Of a DNA stretch of 64,000 nucleotides, positions 1 to 11,932 are shown piece after piece. The stretch comes from Peronospora farinosa (taxonomy: Eukaryota > Oomycota > Peronosporomycetes > Peronosporales > Peronosporaceae), in assembly GCA_947646735.1 (NCBI GenBank), contig CANTFK010000218.1, positions 62,001-126,000 of the forward strand, written 5' to 3'. The position numbers were made by a program, and so were the translations under genes. Every line of letters starts with the position of its first letter. The stretch's first letter is position 1. Under the pieces are notes generated by a model. The model was given only the letters and a program-made list of their open reading frames with translations, did no database searches and was not told the DNA's origin.

Positions 1-3000
1 ACGAATGTCGTCACAATCGTCATCCATGTGGCAAAGTAGAAACCCGTGTGCGAGTAGTACATCGAGTTTAGACGGAAAAAATCCATAAATTGGCCCATGC
101 GGTGGGCCTCGCGGGCGAGAGATGTTTCACCAGCACCGTTGGCTAGCTTGCCCTCGAACATCGAAATCTGCGAAAGAGCCACATCACGACCCTTACCACA
201 CTGCATAAATTCTACGTGCGTTACCACACCACCACGAAGCGTTGAGTTAAAACCAGCAAACACATCCTCGGACAAATTAATGCCCTTACTAGCCTTGGAC
301 ACACCACCGCGAGGCATCGCAATGACCTTGTCAAAAATATCAGGGTGACCGTAGTGCATACGGACGTAAAGCGGTTCAGCCAGCACACGCTGAGAGAGCG
401 TCACAAACACCAGTTCCTGCCACGACTTGAACTTCGACAGCGACGAAGCATTACCCGTGAAAATGTGCTCACGCATACCGATAATCGATACCGGTTTCTT
501 CGAAGGATGTAGGTCAGCGGTCACTAACAGCTGCGGCATCTTCAGACACTCTTCAAAATAGTGCTGCTGGTTCATATCAATAGTCTGGAGATACTCGCCA
601 CGCGTAAACGGAAGAGCGTTGTTCTGGTTTTCAGGTTTACCTTCGCCAATAATTGGATCACCTGGCAATTCGTACCGGTACACTTCCGCAATCTCGTTTC
701 CTTCGCTTTTGATGAGCACTGTGTCGTATTGTTTGCCTCCTTCGATCGGAATAGTATCCACATACGCCACACGCAAGTTCGGGTATGTCTTAAGCAAATA
801 ATCGATGTCATCAGCTTGGGGCTTATTCTCCGCGCGATGTTTACCGTACACTTGACAAGCACAGATGTACGAAAACTTCAAGCGTACCATGTCCTCCAGC
901 TGAGCCTGCTTTTGCTCAGCCGACTTGCCAGGGCTCGACCCAATCTCTAACCAGTGTAGAATCTTGATTGCGTCCTCGTAAAGCATCATACCCTGAACAG
1001 TACGCGCCAGTGTCTGGCCACGGTACGAGGCCCACAAACGAAGCTCCAGCGGATAATTTGCATGCGCTTCATCTGCGGTACCCACATCAATACGCTCCAA
1101 AAAGTTCTCCCATTCCTCGGGATGAATAGTGATGAGGTACTTCAAAATCGTAATGTTCTTGCCCTTCTCTTCAACCTTTTGGAAGACCGGGTGGTTCACT
1201 AGCGGGTCATTCAGCTCTGACAGAGAAATCAGCACACTTTCACTATAGAAAGGCGTAACCACAGAAAACGAGTGCATCTCCTTCACCGACGTAAGCTGCG
1301 GAATGTCCATCAAAAGCGACTTCATGAAAAAACCAAGACGACGCTGAGCCTCAGGAACGCGTGGCATAGCATCAGCTTTTTCAAGCGACATCAGTAGGTA
1401 CGCGCGGGTCGCAGCACCCATGGCTGTATCATTATGGAACAGATTCACCAGACCACGCGCCGCAAACACGTAGCCGTTTGCGCTCGAGCAAAACTTAGAG
1501 TTGCTGAACTTGGCAGCAAGCTCGGGGCGGTTCGCAAAGATTCGAATGGCGTTAAGCAGGTTCTCCATCTTTGTCACAAAGTTACGAATAACGCCCATCC
1601 TGTGCACCCTAGACGTCGTCAAGTGCGACTGAGCGTCTGGGTCTGGAAGATCCATCACAGCCTCCAAAAACTCCATTGACACAGTACGAAGCTGCACCAG
1701 ACTCTTTGCGTCAAACGTGCTCATAAAGCTACCGTTTGCAGCAATCGTCTCCATTTGGCGAAGAGCATCAAGGATGTCCGCATCATCACTGCCCAGAAGA
1801 GCCTCCATCACGTACATACTAGCTGTAAAGAAGCTACGCACAGCTGACAGACAATCCTTCTGTACCATGTACACCTGGAGCTGCGAATCACCCTTGCCTT
1901 CCTTGCCAAGCTTCACCGTGTATTCAAGAGCTTCCACGAGTTTACCAGCGGAAAGGAACACTGGCTCGAATACATCGCCAGAGCTCTGAATGTCGTACTG
2001 CAGAATGGCAGCCTCTTTATCATCCACGAGGTCTCCCTCGCGGAACGAGTTTACAATCTCATTCCAAACGACCACGAAACGCAGCATCATCTGCGACTGG
2101 TACGCAGCAGCAGAGCCGTCGGCAGCAGCGTCGTTTGAGCGAGCGAGGTTGGTCACTACCTTTTGATCGAAGAGCTGAGGAGCTACACGGAAAGCCTTCG
2201 TGATCTCCTTGATGCCGTGAATTTCACCAGTTTTCATAAGCAGACCTTGAATGCCACCAAGCGAAGCTTGAAACACGGTAAAGTAAATCTGGGTATCGTA
2301 GTTGAAGATGAAAATCACTGGCAACCACAACGCAGCAATAACACCGAAGTTGTGGAACGAAATCACGTTGCTACCGTACTCAAGCTTCATCTCGTAGATG
2401 GCGAGCGACGGAAGAACCAGTGGACGGACCAGGATGAAGTATGACACAAACGCCTTCAGCGACCACAGAATCAACCAAAAGGTGATATACTTCAGCTGGT
2501 AGCTCAAAGGTGGCGCCATGTTACGTCCAACGTAGCAGCTTTCACCCTCACGAATGAACTTGGCTGCGAAGCTATTGGTAACCGTCGACGGGGAAAAGGC
2601 TTGCACAAGAATGACCAACAAACCCGGTAAAATGTAGATACCAGCCGCCTGCGCAGCCTTGTCCAGCAGCTCTGTGTTTTTCTCCGTGATCAGTGGGGTG
2701 TAGATCATCAAGCCGAAAATGCCTGCAAATGTACCATTCCAGAGCATACGCACCACTAGCGCACCACCGTAATTGAATGAACGTGATGATGTTTCGGACG
2801 ACTCATTAGCAGTAAGCAAGTGCCAGCCGTGGCACGCTTCAAGAACAGTCTTGCAAAATCCCATCGATGAGAGTGAAAACACAATGCCCACGTACGTGAG
2901 CTTAACGTCTTGCTGCTGGTAGGGTTCCACCACTTCTCCCATGGATCCAAACTGGGCGAACCACTGCTGTCCGCCACTGGGTGAGACGGCCGAAATGAAG

Positions 3001-3926
3001 CCGATGGCCATGAGCACCATCATGAACATCATATTAAACTGGAAGATTCGATAATAGTTCAGCACGAGTGTGAAGATACTACGATGTTCGTAGTACGTCT
3101 TGGTATGTTTCTTGGTCAGTTCTTCACCAATTTGCGTAATGTCAACGTTCAAACAATACTTTTTCCAAAAGTACTCGTTAATATCATCGTAATTGCGTAC
3201 TTGGGTATGTTCCAAGTTCTTGCCGAGACTGTTTTTTCTCTGCATATTACTCGCCTCTTTCCAGATCGGACGCACCACTTGTCTCAAGTACCAGCCTTCC
3301 GATACTTTCTGCTCTCCAAGGAAATCCTGGTTCAGCATACTCAGCGACTGATGGTAGAGATAACATAAACACTCAGGCATATGTCTCATGTTACCTGCCT
3401 CTCCCCAGAGCAGCAGGAAGAGTAAAATGTCCATATGAAGAGGACTTTTGAGATCTCCCTGGGCTTGTCCCGTATATGTAATGCTAGAGACACCCAGGAA
3501 CTGACACCACTCGGTGTAGTTGCTCAAGAGTTTCTTGTGAAGCGTCACGACGTGGTGACCAGGAGGATCTTGAGGTCTTGCTCGTGCCTTGGAGTTTGCT
3601 AGTAATAGTAGCACGTGCTCTCTCTGGTTGTCTACAGAGCCCGATTGAAAGCCGAATTTGTTATACAAGACTTCACAGCAAAAGTCTACAGACATTTCAT
3701 CTGCAAAGTCTCCTTCCAGGCCTCCACCGCGCATCTGGTTGCCTCCTTGGGTGTTAGGAGGTACTACATCCATCATACTAAGACGTTCATTGAACGTGCC
3801 GCGTCCATCGCCTTGATTCAAATGACTCCGATTAGCCGACGTGTTACGTTTACGGTCGGCGTCCAGTTGAAAGTAGTTGGAACCCGCACGACGTCGGTCC
3901 ATCTTGCCGCTCGGCGTCATGGCCAT
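1..3926 (-). CDS. beta-1,3-glucan (callose) synthase, FKS1-like GT48, 3' part outside window
   Basis: Membrane glucan synthase that makes beta-1,3-glucan of the oomycete wall from UDP-glucose. The minus strand is open from ATG 3926-3924 (context ACAATGG, followed by a second Met two codons on) to the window edge, about 1308 codons with no stop or obvious intron. The FKS1 N-terminal domain is visible near residue 174 (LLLWGEAGN, then CLCYLYHQS). Several hydrophobic membrane segments follow between about residues 285 and 560. The GT48 catalytic region starts near residue 930 (ITIHPEEWENFLER) and runs through LRGGVVTHVEFMQCGKGRDV and LSQISMFEGKLANG near residue 1240. It ends in YYSHTGFYFATWMTIVTTF at the edge. 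The missing part should be the C-terminal membrane bundle. Family assignment is secure from these motifs; which wall polymer it makes is inference. Confidence 0.93.
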   Translation of the reverse strand, partial: MAMTPSGKMDRRRAGSNYFQLDADRKRNTSANRSHLNQGDGRGTFNERLSMMDVVPPNTQGGNQMRGGGLEGDFADEMSVDFCCEVLYNKFGFQSGSVDNQREHVLLLLANSKARARPQDPPGHHVVTLHKKLLSNYTEWCQFLGVSSITYTGQAQGDLKSPLHMDILLFLLLWGEAGNMRHMPECLCYLYHQSLSMLNQDFLGEQKVSEGWYLRQVVRPIWKEASNMQRKNSLGKNLEHTQVRNYDDINEYFWKKYCLNVDITQIGEELTKKHTKTYYEHRSIFTLVLNYYRIFQFNMMFMMVLMAIGFISAVSPSGGQQWFAQFGSMGEVVEPYQQQDVKLTYVGIVFSLSSMGFCKTVLEACHGWHLLTANESSETSSRSFNYGGALVVRMLWNGTFAGIFGLMIYTPLITEKNTELLDKAAQAAGIYILPGLLVILVQAFSPSTVTNSFAAKFIREGESCYVGRNMAPPLSYQLKYITFWLILWSLKAFVSYFILVRPLVLPSLAIYEMKLEYGSNVISFHNFGVIAALWLPVIFIFNYDTQIYFTVFQASLGGIQGLLMKTGEIHGIKEITKAFRVAPQLFDQKVVTNLARSNDAAADGSAAAYQSQMMLRFVVVWNEIVNSFREGDLVDDKEAAILQYDIQSSGDVFEPVFLSAGKLVEALEYTVKLGKEGKGDSQLQVYMVQKDCLSAVRSFFTASMYVMEALLGSDDADILDALRQMETIAANGSFMSTFDAKSLVQLRTVSMEFLEAVMDLPDPDAQSHLTTSRVHRMGVIRNFVTKMENLLNAIRIFANRPELAAKFSNSKFCSSANGYVFAARGLVNLFHNDTAMGAATRAYLLMSLEKADAMPRVPEAQRRLGFFMKSLLMDIPQLTSVKEMHSFSVVTPFYSESVLISLSELNDPLVNHPVFQKVEEKGKNITILKYLITIHPEEWENFLERIDVGTADEAHANYPLELRLWASYRGQTLARTVQGMMLYEDAIKILHWLEIGSSPGKSAEQKQAQLEDMVRLKFSYICACQVYGKHRAENKPQADDIDYLLKTYPNLRVAYVDTIPIEGGKQYDTVLIKSEGNEIAEVYRYELPGDPIIGEGKPENQNNALPFTRGEYLQTIDMNQQHYFEECLKMPQLLVTADLHPSKKPVSIIGMREHIFTGNASSLSKFKSWQELVFVTLSQRVLAEPLYVRMHYGHPDIFDKVIAMPRGGVSKASKGINLSEDVFAGFNSTLRGGVVTHVEFMQCGKGRDVALSQISMFEGKLANGAGETSLAREAHRMGQFMDFFRLNSMYYSHTGFYFATWMTIVTTF

Positions 3927-5580
3927 TGTCCCGTGGAGGTTAAAAGCGGTTTCTGAAGTGCAACGCGAGCAAAAGTGATGGTCGACGCCGGTTTTTCCTT
4001 GGATGCAACGCGGACAAGAGTGATGGTCACGACGGTTTCCCTTTCGTTCCGCACTGGAATACAGTTTGGTTGTGAGGGTCAGTGCGGGAAGTCCTCTTTC
4101 CGACTCGTTTCTGAACTCCCTCACACTGTCCAATCACAATTGAGTACACCCGTAACCCCATTTTCAGCTCTCTTGTTTAAGTTGACAGATGACCTTAGCG
4201 TCATTCATAGTCCACCCCTTATTATTTCTGAAGCGGTGGTGTCTAACTAAATGCAGATTGAGTCCACTCTGATCTATTTGTACATTAGGTATTCGATTAT
4301 TATATAGTTTAACTAAGCTTAATGACGGATAGAATAACGCCAAATGCACAACTACAGGTAATAATCGTTATTTCGTAGCAATATCCGTGACATGCTGCGT
4401 CAAATACATTACGAGAGCACGACACGGCGGCAGAAGCGGCGTGCCAGCGATCGGACGCGGGCAAATTCAGATTGCACGCCAGATGTTGCCTGGCGTGCCT
4501 AGCTGTTCTTCAAAAGGAGCGTGAGCGGATGGCTTGTCTTTGTTCTAGTTGTCTACCGTTCTGTGCGCGGCGATCGTACGACGTCTGTTTTATGCCACTA
4601 TCGAGCCAATACAGAAGGTTGCTGATTAAGGTGATTCCCTGTACCGATCGTGGCCATTGTCTCGCAAATAGTAGATTAAAGAACAAATTGACTATATGTG
4701 TCAGTTCCACAGCATTTAAAAGACTACATTTTGTTGCAATCTCGCTTTATTGCAGTCTCTCTAGCGTCCAGCTATGCTAGATATATAGATATATCTCTTG
4801 ACACTCAAAGATATATATTACTTCGCTTAGCTCTTTCTGGCTACTGACGACTTGCCTTGCACTTTGCACTTTTCTGACTGAGCTTTCGAGCTTTCATGTA
4901 TGCGGCTGCAGCTAACCTGCGAGCCGCCACCTTGTCATCCACGTTTGTCGACTCGTCCAGTTGTCGACTCGTCCCATTCTGATCTCCGCCGTTTCCCTTC
5001 TCCATTGTTTCCGCGTTTCACCATCGGAATCGGTAAACGGACGTGAAATGTGTAAACGGACGTGAAATGTTCCAACGACTTCAACTTGGGAGGAACATAT
5101 CACAACACATTGGACCTCCTTTTCCATTCGCTCGTCGCTACTTTGAACTTATTACATCGTTTAGTGCTACTACCAGTGCGTCTATAGTCTTGTGTTTCTA
5201 TCACACGTAGAAATGGCCTGAAGGTGGCAGCTAACTGACATTAGATCGTTTGGAATCTACCGCGAAATTGATTTGCAACCGCTAACACTCCTCATTAGCT
5301 AAAAATAGAAGTTGTTCTTCATCTCTCTATCTTTTTTGATTCGATACCTACAGCTCGGGCTTTCCCATGACTCGAACTTTCGATCTCGATGTCATTCGGG
5401 CTAGCAGTCGAGCAGGTCTTAGTATGACTCACGTCCATGTCACTGAGTAAATCAGAGCCGCCAGCATTGGTTGTCGTGTAAAGTGGACAGACATCTTCGC
5501 ACGTTGAAGCATATGACACTACACCTCCGGCTAGCTACTTGTTCTGCTAGCAGCTGTCCGAAAAAGAAGGCCTAGTGGAG
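3927..5580. other. intergenic, no gene seen
   Basis: This 1.65-kb stretch upstream of the glucan synthase contains only short open frames without recognisable motifs or conserved composition. It should include the glucan synthase promoter next to 3926. I see nothing else in it. Confidence 0.6.
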
Positions 5581-5820
5581 ACACCACGATTCAAACTGTA
5601 GCTCAAACCACGATTCAAACTGTAGCTCACACTACGATTCAAACTGTAGCTCACACCACGATTCAAACTGTAGCTCACACCACGATTCAAACTGTAGCTC
5701 ACACCACGATTCAAACTGTAGCTCACACCACGATTCAAACTGTAGCTCACACCACGATTCAAACTGTAGCTCACACCACGATTCAAACTGTAGCTCACAC
5801 CACGATTCAAACTGTAGCTC
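5581..5820. repeat. 24-bp minisatellite, 10 exact-length copies
   Basis: Exactly ten head-to-tail 24-bp units (core ACCACGATTCAAACTGTAGC). Only the second, third and last units carry small changes. Because 24 is a multiple of three, frames stay open through the array; one minus frame (5547-5858) would give an 8-residue repeat SYSLNRGV. I regard that as a by-product of the repeat, since a second frame on the same strand is also open. There are no spacers, so this is not a CRISPR array. Confidence 0.95.
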
Positions 5821-6028
5821 TTTCCGACAGACCACTCGGCGACGACAGCAAGTTGCATTCAGACGGATGCAGGTCTGTCCAAATTTGGAGCTTTAGTTGC
5901 GCACATTGAACATCACGATACAAGAGACCAGGGATAATCACACCCAATTATCACTCGTTTCTTCTTTATTTGACACTTGTAGAAGATCAACTTGGAGTAA
6001 GAGAGAGCAATCTATCTTGATCGTTGAT

Positions 6029-6046
6029 ACACACACACACACACAC
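6029..6046. repeat. (AC)9 microsatellite
   Basis: Uninterrupted AC dinucleotide run in the intergenic region upstream of the codanin-like gene. Confidence 0.9.
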
Positions 6047-6361
6047 GATCACACAGCTTGCTTTTGCAGATGTGGTAGTCGTAAACTTAACAAATTATAC
6101 GAGGAGCTAGCAGCTGGCTGATAAGTGGCCGAAGCACTCATCGTGTCTTAAGTAGCATTTGATATTTTTTCTGTCAGTAATGGTAGCGGTTTTAACTACA
6201 GAGCTACTTCCTACAAGTATACGGGCCTGTTTTGCAAAGTGTACAACCGGGTTTGTAATATGGTACAACCCGGCTGACCGTCCGAGTTGTTGGCAACTGG
6301 TTTATCCTGTATTTTGACCAATCGCGACGTCCCGCGCCAATTTATTTTTCACGCGGGAATA

Positions 6362-9300
6362 ATGGCTACCCAGGACGCCACGCAGCTCTGGGAAGCCGTG
6401 CGTGATTTATCGGATATCGATCTGGACAACATCCAGACAACGATCACCAAATTCTATAGCAACTTTCATCTTTATTCAAAAGCTTCTTTTAGTGGTCAAA
6501 ATAACGCGATCCCGCTACAATTTGGCGATAAAGTACAATATGTGCGAGTGGACGATTTTGTGCACGTTTTCCTAGATTTTCTACACCAAAAAGTGCAACT
6601 ACATACCGATAACCGGTATACCAGTACAAAACCGATGTTTCCCGCTCCAAAAACCCTGAAACTAAAAAACATGGCTACATTGAAGAGCCATTTGAACATG
6701 GCTACATTTGACCCCAACGATGCAGTTGACGACGAATTCCTGCAGTTGACCTCTGTCCATGCAGCAAACACGACACCAAAACGTCGAATCACTACAACTT
6801 TATTGACATCCAAGAAGAAGACAGTCCTGACGCGTCCATTGCCTCTAGATATTGCATTTCCACCATTACAACCATCGGAAAGCATTACAAAGTCATCATT
6901 GTCAACCAAGAGGTCTTTATTAGAGAAAAGGATGGCTACTTCAAGCTCCATCGTGCCACCATTACCTTGGGGACCAACACAAATTGTCAACAAGCCAATG
7001 CTATGGTCAAAAAAAGAGTAATGGCTACATCGGATACACAGATGGCTACAGTACTAAGAAAGACAAAAAACAAAGAAGGCGATAAGGATGTTGATGTATC
7101 CAAGACAAAGGTAAATGGGTTACCACAATTGCAAGTAAAAAAGCAGTCTTTTTCGTCTCAAGGGACATGTTCCGAGCCAAAGAGGACAAAGGAGAATTTA
7201 TTTTCCAAAAATTTAAATGAAGATACAAATCATGTAAAAGTGACGAGTATAGTCTTGGCGACAGATTATTCAGTGAACAAGCAAGCAGCCAAATTGTATG
7301 GATTTTTGATCAAGGGACGGATTGTGAACAAGACATGTGCCGAGCTCCAAATTCTCATTAGTTTGTTGTATCGGGCAGACTGTACAATTTGCAACAAAAA
7401 TCCTTTGCAGCTGGAAAATGTTGAGAATAACGTTGTCAAGTCTTTTAATGAAATGGTATCCGAGTTTTGCTGGCGAACACACTGTCTTGACTTTGCTGAG
7501 ATTGTGCTTCGTGAAATTGAACCGGTACTTGTACATTTGGGTACAGATCTCCTTACTTTAGTGAAGCAAAGCTTACAAGATGCAGAAGGACGGTGTTCAG
7601 ATACACTGGAACGACTGAACCAAGTGTCTCGTCAATATGAAGAGCTACGTGTGGCTGAAAGTGCACGAATTGGATATCAGTTGCCCGTGGAAATGATGGC
7701 AAGTGCTGTACAGGACTTTGCTCTTCCGTTTAATGAAGAGACCGATTCACGCTTGCATTACCGGACACCTGTAGAATCACTTTTGTATACGAACCGTGAG
7801 AAGATCCGGGACGGCTTTCTGAGTTTATTGCGCCAATTCCAGCAGAAACAGCATAGTTTGATAGGTATCGATAATGCAGGTGTAGCAGCAGCAGCTATAG
7901 CAGCGGCACGAGAGTTGCTGGCGGAAGTGTCACCAGAGAATAGGTGGTGGTTTGCCAAGTTTTTCGTCCAGGAGCTGATCCAGGTTGGTTCAAATCCGTT
8001 CGGCGAGAGCGACAAAGATCTTGTGTTGAAGATTATGGAGGATAAGCTCGTGGTGAAGAATCCGGACCGACTGCGCAAGTTACATCGACGTTTTTCGAGT
8101 CAGAAGCCATCAACTAAACTACCACAACGGCACATGCAAGGCTGCGGTAGTGGGTCAAGCGGCTCGAGCAGTAGCAGCTACAGGACCAGTGGAAAAGGAA
8201 GCAGCAACTCTCAACGGACAAACCGTCCAGGCCCTCAAACTATTAGCAACGAGGACGACGCTACTAAGACTTTCATGGCGACTCTGGAACGCATGAAGAG
8301 CTTCTTTACGGACAACCAGCTCTTCTTCTTCCACTTCCTGCACAGTTGTGACAGCTACGAGTTCTCGGAGCTTGTGAAGCACCAGCTCGAGCGACAATTT
8401 CACGTAATTCGCAGAGCCAGTGCTGCTTCACTTGACGCTCGCAAAGACTTTACGGAAGTGGTACTGAGGCTCAAGGTCGTGGCAAAGTTCCTAGGGTATC
8501 TTCGCTTTTCACCGCAGTGGCAAGTTACATTCTCGATTCGTCAGCTTTCTGAGCATAATGCTGCATTCAAGGCTGTGGAGCGTGAGGGAATCGACACGCT
8601 AGAAGTGGCTCGTGACTCAAGCTTGGATGTCAAAACCTTGCTCGAAAACAGTATCATGCAAGCATCAATTTCCAAGTGCGTTCCATGGCTCTGCGACTTC
8701 CTATCGATGCTGTCACTCGACAGACTGTCTTCGGGTACGACATACTTTAAACAGCTTGTGGCATTACTACAGCTCTTATATCGCTCGCCGCGATTAAACT
8801 CTTTAGGCGAGACTGGGCTCTACATCGCGATGCAGCTTGAACGCGTCTTTCACGTATTACACATGGGCGATTGCTTTTTGCACAACGATGGCTATCAATC
8901 TCAAGAACTGTCCTTGTCTTTGCAAGTCCGTAAAGCACTAGCACGTGAGCATGATGTTTCGCCCGAGGAGTCGAAAGCTGGAGCAGGAGAAGACCACTTG
9001 CCATTCTTGTACAGCCAAGTGTTCGTGCAAAGCTGTGTAAGCGAACTTGATGACTTGCGTGGATTCATCCAGACTCGCGCAAGCAAGAAGCTCTCGGTTG
9101 GCTCGGGAACAATGACAACAAAACAAACTATAGCACCTATCCGCAAACTTCGACCCTTGCAAGTCGTAATCGAGGACGATCACCGCGTAGACACAATTTT
9201 TTCGTTTGCTGTCAAGTCTGATGATGCTGTGCATGCTACCTTACCAGAGATAAAACTACCAACCGCATCGTTGCTCAGTAGTTTTGTGCCATTGCAAGAA

Positions 9301-10536
9301 GAGAATGATAAATTGTCTGATGCACTGTTCAAGATGCACCCGAAGTTAAAATCTGTTGTGGACTTTGTGGTTCGGACTGTTACGATGGACGTGTGTGAAC
9401 ATGTCCTAGCGAATGTTGTTATGCCACGGGCTGACACTCTCGTGGATCGGTGTGCATCTGATAGTGGCCTGCTTAGTATCGGGAAAAGTGCATCATCATC
9501 AGTAGGTGAAGATTCTGCTTTCGCTGCACGAGCTTCATTTCAGATGCTTATAACATCAAAGACTCGCAATGAGGCGAACTCGACTGTTGTGGCAGCTCTG
9601 CAGATAGCTCTTTCTCTCGGAGAGGAACGTGTGAACACTTCAATTCCTCCGTTCATGTCTCCGTCTTCACATCCCACGCTGACCAACTCAATCATGTCCG
9701 TTGCGCTGCAGCGCACCATGTCCACTTTGAAAACACTGGTTCCGAAAAGCTCCCAGACAGAGTTTGTAAAGCGGATAGCCTTCCGGAAGAAGAGTCTCTT
9801 AAAAGAACTCGGGTTCACTTCGAAGGTGACAGCCGCTGCGCTTCCTGCGTCTGCAACACTATCAAACACAAGTAGAGGACCAACTCCAGCACAAAACACG
9901 GTGACAAACGTCGAGATACAAGAAACGCCACCTGAGGAAGGGAAGCGGTATCGAGAACTGAAGCGGTGCGTTGCTGCCATTTTGACAAGTGCCAACTACA
10001 ATGGATCGAGAAAGTCAACTCTTGCTGAGTGGGAACTCCAAGCCATCACGCTTTCACAGTCTGTGTCACATTTCACCGCCTCGCTCAGAGATTGCGTGGT
10101 ATCTCGTGACTTGACTCGTGATCCAGCGTCTCCACTAAGTATTGCGGCACTCGGACTCTGGGACATTGTTTGGCGTGCCATGACATCATGCGTGACGTTT
10201 CTGAGGTCATCACTGGATGTGTTTGCTGCCTGTGAGCTCTTGTCAATGCATAAAGAGCGAGTGATGACGGTCGAAAAGGTGTTTATTGCATTTGCCACCA
10301 CTTTCTCAGCAATGCTCGAAACGATCGTGTGCTGTGTCGGAAACACTCCAGGAACAGACATTGCAGTATCTCGTTTACAGCCCATGCTTGTGTTTCTTGT
10401 GGACTGCATGAAGAATCTGCCACCCGCAGTCTCGGACCAGAACGAGTTACTAGGAAAATTTGCTGTCCGAGCGAATTCGCTGATCGTTGCAAAACTGCAG
10501 GAAGTGATGTCATATAGAGCTAGAACCAGTGACTAG
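6362..10536 (+). CDS. codanin-1-like protein, two overlapping frames joined by a -1 shift
   Basis: Codanin-1 (CDAN1) binds the histone chaperone ASF1 in animals; the oomycete role is unknown. ATG 6362 (AATAATGG) opens a 218-codon frame that ends at TAA 7019. The sequence then continues in the -1 frame to TAG 10534, giving about 1391 residues if joined. Animal codanins are about 1230. The larger part carries codanin-like blocks: ENRWWFAKFFVQELIQ, the Ser/Gly-rich linker near 8150-8230, VVAKFLGYLRFSPQW (near 8480), KCVPWLCDFLSMLS followed by a YFKQLVALLQLLYRS helix (near 8680-8780), and VDFVVRTVTMDVCEHVL near 9360. The motif MAT recurs in both frames (6362, 6671, 6698, 6932, 7021, 7042), which supports one protein. 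Family assignment comes from remembered similarity, so it is probable but not certain. The frame change may be a homopolymer error, programmed slippage, or reinitiation. Confidence 0.7.
7009..7015 (+). promoter_or_regulatory. A_AAA_AAA heptamer at the frame change (possible -1 frameshift site)
   Basis: In the upstream frame the codons are TCA AAA AAA GAG TAA, so the A7 run fits the X_XXY_YYZ slip pattern. A one-base backward slip gives AAA AAA AGA GTA ATG GCT, which is exactly the long downstream frame. The zero-frame stop TAA (7019-7021) overlaps an ATG (7021-7023) of the downstream frame. I see no strong stem-loop just after it, which weakens the programmed-shift reading. A missing A in the assembly is the simplest alternative. 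Confidence 0.45.
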
Positions 10537-10796
10537 ACCTGAAGTGAATTTTGTCCCATTCTGAGCTCATATTTGGAGTTTTTACAATATTTAACGTCCA
10601 ATTATCAGTAAATTGCGATATTCATATCAAAAAATAAGTTTGGTTTTGCTAAAAGTACCTACAAATTAAGTAGCAAATATCTATAGAAAGGATCAATTTG
10701 ACTCATTTTTATCTCTCAATTTGATTGCCTATAATGTCCCGTACGCCCCAATCTTTCTCTGTCTTATCTAGCGTCTCTCTGCCTTACTAACCGGTA
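10537..10796. other. short intergenic spacer
   Basis: AT-rich spacer between the codanin-like gene and the next gene on the same strand. It should hold the 3' end of one and the promoter of the other; no gene is seen. Confidence 0.5.
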
Positions 10797-11932
10797 ATGT
10801 CCTTAGGTGAAACACACCGGAAAGAGCGGAAGCATTTAAAAAAATCGTCATTTTCGTCCCGCCACAAAAAATCTAGTCGTAAATCGGAGGACAAACGCTC
10901 ATTCAAAGCTCAAACGGACAAAACGAGCGACTCAAAACTCTCCAAACGCATAAAAAAGATCACTGAAGAGGACTATTTTCAACGTCAGACGGAATTTCGA
11001 GTGTGGCTCACACAAACGAAGTGAGTTGTTTCGATTCTCTATTTTTAGCCACAATATTACGATAACCGTTTTAAATTGTTTTAATGTTTTTTGTAGAAAC
11101 AAATATGTCGATGATTTGTCGACAACGGAAGCCTTGCATTTATTCAATGCTGAGTTTGCTAAAAAATGGAACCGTGGTAAATTAGCGACAATGTTCTATA
11201 CAGGACTGCCAGATGTTGTGGTAGAACAAACAAAACGGACACGTCATTGCTGGGACTTTGTCGCAAAACTTGGAGAAAAGGAAAAATTTGAATTAGCAAC
11301 GGCAAAAGATTCGGTCGATGTCGCGACAAAAAAAGAAGATTTACTGAATTTTGGTGACAAAAGAGAGAAAAAAGAACCACTAGGGGAAAGAGAGCCGAGG
11401 AATTATGGTAAACGTCGATCGACGCAGGAAAACGATGATGACAAGGATGAAAAAAACAAGCGACGTCAAGTGGAACGTCGAAAAGAACGGGAATTTCGAG
11501 ATACGATAATGGATGAAATAGCACCAAAAGAAACGGGACGAGAAGCGCAAATTGAAAAACGACGTCAAGTGGGAGCAAAATTGCATGGAGCTGCAAAAGA
11601 TCGAGAAAATGGACGTGATGGTCTTGATTTAAGTGAAGAATTCTTAATGGGTGGCCATGGTGATGACAACAATGATTTGAAACGACAATTGACTCGTCGT
11701 GACTTGGCTCGACGCCGGAAAAAGGAGGAGCAAGAGGAAAAACTGGGAGAGTTGAAGGTATTTTGTGGTTTGCTAACGAATATTTGATAGTCTAATGCTT
11801 TTAAACTGAGATGGTGTTACTGGTTGTTGCTGCTAGGCAAAGGAATCTGCGCGCATGGAGAAGTTTCTGGAAAATATGGGTCTGACTGGATCAAATGCTC
11901 GAAAGTCTGCGACCATAGCTCCACGCCGATGA
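10797..11932 (+). CDS. Lys/Arg-rich conserved eukaryotic protein, three exons
   Basis: Spliced gene: exons 10797-11020, 11097-11757 and 11837-11932, with introns of 76 nt (GTGAGT...TTGTAG) and 79 nt (GTATTT...TGCTAG), giving 326 residues. The joins keep the frame, and the last exon ends in an ordinary C-terminus with TGA 11930. Residues about 1-55 are Lys/Ser-rich. A conserved-looking block then reads EEDYFQRQTEFRVWL, KYVDDLSTTEALHLF, FAKKWNRGKL. After it come long charged K/R/E-rich helices (about residues 150-295) and a C-terminal MEKFLENMGLTG segment. I recall similar plant and animal proteins of nuclear, splicing-related character but cannot name a family. Codons are strikingly A/T-ending except in the last exon. 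Confidence 0.8.

Noticed and set aside
97..2444. Several plus-strand open frames opposite the glucan synthase
   Set aside because: They are antisense shadows of a well-conserved minus-strand gene and have no motifs of their own.
5547..5858. A 103-codon repeat protein (SYSLNRGV repeats), or a CRISPR array
   Set aside because: The frame is open because the unit is 24 bp, a second frame is equally open, and there are no spacers between units.
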